64,000 nt of DNA from Microbacterium sp. LWH7-1.2 (GTDB lineage: Bacteria; Actinomycetota; Actinomycetes; Actinomycetales; Microbacteriaceae), in assembly GCF_038397755.1 (NCBI RefSeq), contig NZ_CP151637.1, forward strand, positions 3,348,001 to 3,412,000, given 5' to 3'. Below the pieces are notes generated by a model. It made no database searches and had not been told where the DNA came from. It saw nothing but the letters and a program-made list of their open reading frames with translations. The stretch's first letter is position 1; each line of letters starts with the position of its first letter. The translations under genes and the position numbers were made by a program. Positions 60,783 through 64,000 of the stretch are shown here, one piece after another.

Positions 60783-62249
60783 ATGACGACCGTCGACAGG
60801 GCCAATGAGCGGCTGGTGGACCATAGGGTGGCCCTCGGTGGCACCGTCGAGGCGTCCCGCCTCGCCGGACGCCTGGGCCGGTGGGCGCACGGCGACGGCA
60901 CTCTGACGCTGCGCCTGGCCCAGGCGATCGCCTCGCTCATCGAAGGCGGCGAGCTGCGTCCCGGCGACCGGCTGCCGGCCGAGCGCGCCCTCGCCGGTGC
61001 GATCGCCGTCTCGCGCGGAACGGTGGTCGCCGCCTACGGGCTGCTCAGTGACGACGAGCTCGTCGAGCGACGGCAGGGGAGCGGCACACGCGTCGCCGGG
61101 CCCATCGGGGCCGCAGCACCCGCCCGCGAGCGGACGGCCCGCGGTGAAGGCCTGTTCTCGGCCTCACCCTCGGGGATCGACCTGCTGCGCGCCGTGCCCG
61201 CGATGCCGCAGCTCGTGATCGATCTCGTGCGCGCGCACACTCCCACGCTCGATCCGGTGACCCTGGCCGAGACCGATCCGGCGGGCCTGCCCGTCCTGCG
61301 CGCCCGGCTCGCCGCGCTGTTCGAGGAGGAGGGCACGCCGGCGACGCCGGCGCAGATCCTCGTGACCCACGGCGCGCAGCAGGCGATCAGCCTCGTCGTG
61401 GACGAGCTCGTCTCACCCGGCGACGTCGTGCTCACCGAATCGGTGACGTGGCCCGGCCTCGCCGACTCGGTGCGGCGGCGCGGCGGGCGCGTGCACGGTG
61501 TCACCATCGGTCCCGACGGCATCGACGTCGACGAGCTCGAAGACGCGATCGTGGCGCTGCGGCCGGTGCTCATCGCCGTCAACCCGCACCACCACAATCC
61601 GACCGGCACGCGGCTGCCCGCCGCATCCCGGCAGCGCCTCGCCGACCTGTCGGCCGAGTACGGCGTGCCGCTGCTCGAAGACCGGGTGCTCGCCCACGTC
61701 TCCTTCGACGGGGTGGTGCCGCCGACCCTCGCCGCGCTTCGTCCCGACGCCCCGGTGATCGTCGTCGACTCGCTGTCGAAGTGGTCGTGGTCGGGCCTGC
61801 GCATCGGATGGGTGCGTGCCGACCCGGTGCTCGTGCGCCGCCTGCGGGGCGTCCGCCAGCTCGTCGACCAGTCGACGAGCGTGCCGGCTCAGCTTCTCGC
61901 ACTCGACCTCGTCGACGAGGCCCGCGCACTGCGGCTCGCCACGTCGCAGACGCACGCCGTGGCGTCTGCGCACCTGCTCGCGGCGATGGCAGAGCACCTC
62001 CCCGACTGGGACGTGACCCCGCCGCGCGGCGGTCTCGCCTTCTGGGCGCGGCTGCCGGTGGGGTCGGCGACCGCCCTTGCGCGCGTCGCCGCGATGCGTG
62101 GCGTCGCGGTCGCGGGCGGCACCGAGTTCACCGCATCCGTCGTCTACGACGACCACATCCGCGTGCCGTACACCGCCCCGGAAGCCGTGCTGCAGGAGGG
62201 CGTGCGCCGCCTCGGCGAGGCGTGGCGCGACTACCGCGCGCGGCTGTAG
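60783..62249 (+). CDS. MocR-type regulator (GntR HTH + PLP aminotransferase domain)
   Basis: 488 residues. GntR winged helix (about 40-105; IEGGELRPGDRLPAERALAGAIAVSRGTVVAAYGLL) joined to a class I aminotransferase-fold domain with SLSKWSWSGLRIGWV, whose Lys is the PLP-binding residue, and NPHHHNPTGTRL (PLP contacts). MocR proteins sense amino-acid or vitamin B6-type ligands through PLP. The inverted TGGTCCAAT sites upstream suggest autoregulation. The target is probably the divergent gene. Confidence 0.93.
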   Translation: MTTVDRANERLVDHRVALGGTVEASRLAGRLGRWAHGDGTLTLRLAQAIASLIEGGELRPGDRLPAERALAGAIAVSRGTVVAAYGLLSDDELVERRQGSGTRVAGPIGAAAPARERTARGEGLFSASPSGIDLLRAVPAMPQLVIDLVRAHTPTLDPVTLAETDPAGLPVLRARLAALFEEEGTPATPAQILVTHGAQQAISLVVDELVSPGDVVLTESVTWPGLADSVRRRGGRVHGVTIGPDGIDVDELEDAIVALRPVLIAVNPHHHNPTGTRLPAASRQRLADLSAEYGVPLLEDRVLAHVSFDGVVPPTLAALRPDAPVIVVDSLSKWSWSGLRIGWVRADPVLVRRLRGVRQLVDQSTSVPAQLLALDLVDEARALRLATSQTHAVASAHLLAAMAEHLPDWDVTPPRGGLAFWARLPVGSATALARVAAMRGVAVAGGTEFTASVVYDDHIRVPYTAPEAVLQEGVRRLGEAWRDYRARL

Positions 62250-62252
62250 CGG

Positions 62253-62783
62253 TCAGCGCCCGTTCTTCGGGCGGGTCGAGACGTCGATGCGGTCCTGCGC
62301 CCCGAGCGACGACCATGCGCTCGCGGTGCCCTTGGCGGCGTGCTCCGAGGCGCGCACCGCGCGCTCGTCGGCCCAGGCGTTCAGCACGTGGCCGGAGTGG
62401 CCGCGCACGTGCTCGAGCTCGACGTCGGGGAGTCCGGCGGCCCGGCGTGCGTCCCGTGCGGCGATGAGCTGCTCGAGGATGTCGACGTTCTTGGTCGGCG
62501 CGCCCGTCGAGGTCTTCCAGCCGCGGCGGCGGTGACCGTCCATCCACTTCGTGTACGTGTCGATCGCGTACTTGGAGTCGGCCTGCACCACGAGGTTGGC
62601 GACGTCGGAGTGATCCTCGATGGCCTTGAGCAGCCCGGTCAGCTCGCCGATGTTGTTCGTGCCGGAGGGGATCGATCCCGCTGCCCAGTGCCCGTCCTCG
62701 CCGACCCACGCCCACCCCGTCGGTCCCGGGTTGCCCTTGCAGGCTCCGTCGGTGGCAACGATGTAGCGGGGCGCGTCATTCAC
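62253..62783 (-). CDS. rnhA: Ribonuclease HI
   Basis: 176-residue RNase HI, which degrades RNA in RNA:DNA hybrids. Catalytic residues are in place: TDGACKGNPGP (Asp), IGELTGLLKAIE (Glu), VQADSKYAIDTYTKWMDGHRRRGW (Asp), VRGHSGHVLNAWADERA (His and Asp). TAGCCT lies 7 nt before GTG 62783, so the start is leaderless; upstream in-frame starts are rejected. The C-terminal tail ends in a basic segment. Confidence 0.95.
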   Translation of the reverse strand: MNDAPRYIVATDGACKGNPGPTGWAWVGEDGHWAAGSIPSGTNNIGELTGLLKAIEDHSDVANLVVQADSKYAIDTYTKWMDGHRRRGWKTSTGAPTKNVDILEQLIAARDARRAAGLPDVELEHVRGHSGHVLNAWADERAVRASEHAAKGTASAWSSLGAQDRIDVSTRPKNGR

Positions 62784-62793
62784 TCGGGCAAGG

Positions 62794-63309
62794 CTACCCG
62801 GCCGCGGCACTGTCGCCGCCCGCCGCGGGCTCAGCGGCCGCGTCGCCGGGCGCGCCGCGGCCTGCGCGCCACTCCGCCGCGAGCTGCGGCATCCGTTCCG
62901 CGAGATACCGGAGGAAGTCGGCGATCTCTCTCGCGCGCGCGGCCGAGGCCGGCGCCGTGGGATTCTCTTCGGCGATGCGGTCGAGCGACGCCGCCAGGGT
63001 GCCGTACAGCGGAGCGTTGGCCGTGATCATGCCCGACCACGAGTCCTCGGCGAGGTCGTAGCGATCGCGGCGGTCGCCCGGGCGCGAGAGCCGGTGGATG
63101 AGCCGCATCGAGACGAGGTAGCGCACCGCCCCCGACACGGCGGCGGCCGAGACGCCGAGGCGGTCGGCGAGGTCGGCGGCGGTATACCCGTCGTCGGGCG
63201 AGCCGGCGAGCGCCATCATGACGCGCGCCGGCATGCGCGGCATGCCCGCTGCGGCGAGCATGGCCGCCGCCTGCTCGGCCGCCTCGGATCCCGGATGATC
63301 CACCGTCAC
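62794..63309 (-). CDS. MarR/GbsR-type transcriptional regulator
   Basis: 171 residues. A winged helix-turn-helix is visible near residues 42-80 (GYTAADLADRLGVSAAAVSGAVRYLVSMRLIHRLSRPGDRRDRYDL). A helical dimer region and an Ala-rich tail follow. Start GTG 63309 behind GAGAGG; GTG 63303 is an alternative. It is 8 bp downstream of an ABC permease gene, so it probably regulates that exporter. Confidence 0.85.
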   Translation of the reverse strand: MTVDHPGSEAAEQAAAMLAAAGMPRMPARVMMALAGSPDDGYTAADLADRLGVSAAAVSGAVRYLVSMRLIHRLSRPGDRRDRYDLAEDSWSGMITANAPLYGTLAASLDRIAEENPTAPASAARAREIADFLRYLAERMPQLAAEWRAGRGAPGDAAAEPAAGGDSAAAG

Positions 63310-63317
63310 GTCGCCTC

Positions 63318-64000
63318 TCACCCGGCCGGGGCCAGCTCGCGGCGGCGCATCAGGACGAGAGATGCCGCCGCCCCGACTCCGACAGTGAGGACGAGCCACC
63401 ACATCCCACGGACGTCCACCTCGCTTCCGCTGGGCACGGGCGCCACGGAGAACGGCGACAGATTCGCCACCCATTCCGGAAGACCCAGGAGCGGGCCGAA
63501 GAGGCCGAACACGATCGCGGCGGTGACGAGGGTCCAGCCCAGCGGGATCGTCCATCGCGGCGCGATCGTGAAGACGAGGGCCGTCAGGACGAGGAACACG
63601 GATGCTGCGATCACCTGCCCCCACGCGGCCACGAACGCATCGCCGGTCAGGGCGGCGCCGTTGTCGAGGCTCGCGGCGCCGGCCCACGCCCCGGCGACCG
63701 CCGCGGCGCAGGTCAGGACGATGGCGATGAACCCGACGACGACGAAGTCGGCGAGCCACCGCACGCGCTGCACCGGGGTCGCGAGGACGGGCTCGGCGGT
63801 CCCGTGCGCCTCCTCCTGACGGGCGCGCGCGACCGTCTGCACGCCCGCGCAGGCGGCGAGAAGGCCCACCATGGTGAAGAAGACGACGATGACCGCCTGC
63901 TCGAGGTCCGCTTCGGCCGAGAGGGCTTTCAGCACGTCGGCGACCGCCGGGTTGTCCGCACCTATCTCGTTCACCACCGATCCGAGCGAGGTCGACAGAG
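63318..64000 (-). CDS. ABC exporter permease (5' part outside window)
   Basis: At least 227 residues of a membrane protein whose frame runs off the right edge; the C-terminus is complete. Helices are visible near the hydrophobic stretches VIVVFFTMVGLLAACAGVQ, FVVVGFIAIVLTCAAAVAGAW, VIAASVFLVLTALVFTIAP, and a last one before the basic MRRRELAPAG tail. RARQEEAHGTAEPVLATPVQRVRWL is the cytoplasmic loop typical of ABC-2-type exporters of polyketide-like compounds. It is followed by a MarR-type regulator. Confidence 0.82.
   Translation of the reverse strand, partial: LSTSLGSVVNEIGADNPAVADVLKALSAEADLEQAVIVVFFTMVGLLAACAGVQTVARARQEEAHGTAEPVLATPVQRVRWLADFVVVGFIAIVLTCAAAVAGAWAGAASLDNGAALTGDAFVAAWGQVIAASVFLVLTALVFTIAPRWTIPLGWTLVTAAIVFGLFGPLLGLPEWVANLSPFSVAPVPSGSEVDVRGMWWLVLTVGVGAAASLVLMRRRELAPAG

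Noticed and set aside
1..64000. tRNA or rRNA genes
   Set aside because: No region with tRNA-like TTCRANNC plus paired arms or rRNA conservation was recognised in the intergenic gaps.

Overview
The window comes from a high-GC actinobacterium, most likely a Microbacterium or close Microbacteriaceae relative. The evidence is the codon and GC bias, many GTG starts, leaderless genes with a TANNNT -10 hexamer 6-7 nt before the start codon, F420 enzymes, an actinobacterial NfeD/flotillin pair, and YtxH/holin/DUF3618-type small membrane genes. The genus is an inference. No rRNA, tRNA or CRISPR was seen.

Layout. 1-2031 (-): flotillin (cut by the window edge) and NfeD. 2277-4111 (+): drug-type ABC exporter behind a set of 11-bp-phased direct repeats. 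4350-5879: DUF222/HNH protein. 5941-9000 (-): AfsR-like SARP regulator with a STAND ATPase. 9032-11578: DUF1801 protein, HhH-GPD repair protein and HemY-like oxidase. 11678-12762: small membrane operon. 12945-13793: HemD. 13801-21533: F420 region with cofD and a TauE permease on +, then fbiC, BVMO, fgd, cofC and a cupin gene as a tightly coupled operon on -. 22147-24890 (-): second ABC exporter whose ATPase has a long acidic tail. 25038-28531 (+): HIBYL-CoA hydrolase, LssY_C protein, membrane protein and J-domain/NERD protein. 28573-32008: divergent ROK regulator and GH36 alpha-galactosidase. 32057-38108: apparently complete non-phosphorylating L-fucose pathway with its GntR regulator and operators. 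38128-39777 (-): D,D-carboxypeptidase. 39821-42834 (+): TPP riboswitch and ykoEDC thiamin ECF transporter. 42963-45133: SRPBCC, APH-like, DUF488 and unknown genes. 45253-49072 (+): lipid/acyl-CoA operon (SDR, enoyl-CoA hydratase, SDR) interrupted by an IS30 element. 49210-54216: VOC, HAD, LysE, RlmN and DUF4407 genes. 54488-58344 (+): heterodimeric ABC exporter behind a structured leader. 58398-64000: AKR, Nudix, VOC, MocR regulator, RNase HI, MarR-like regulator and a partial ABC permease.

Main observations. (1) FbiC, the F420-precursor synthase, keeps the CofG radical-SAM cysteines, but its CofH half has lost the whole CxxxCxxC loop while the frame stays intact. (2) The octamer ACGGATGC/GCATCCGT occurs at least 35 times and in places as inverted pairs in terminator-like hairpins, the way DNA-uptake sequences behave. 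(3) A short interspersed repeat occurs four times, once inside a coding sequence. (4) A GntR operator (GACATCCGATGTC and a near-copy) lies in the -10/-35 spacer of the regulator's own promoter and of the fucose operon promoter.
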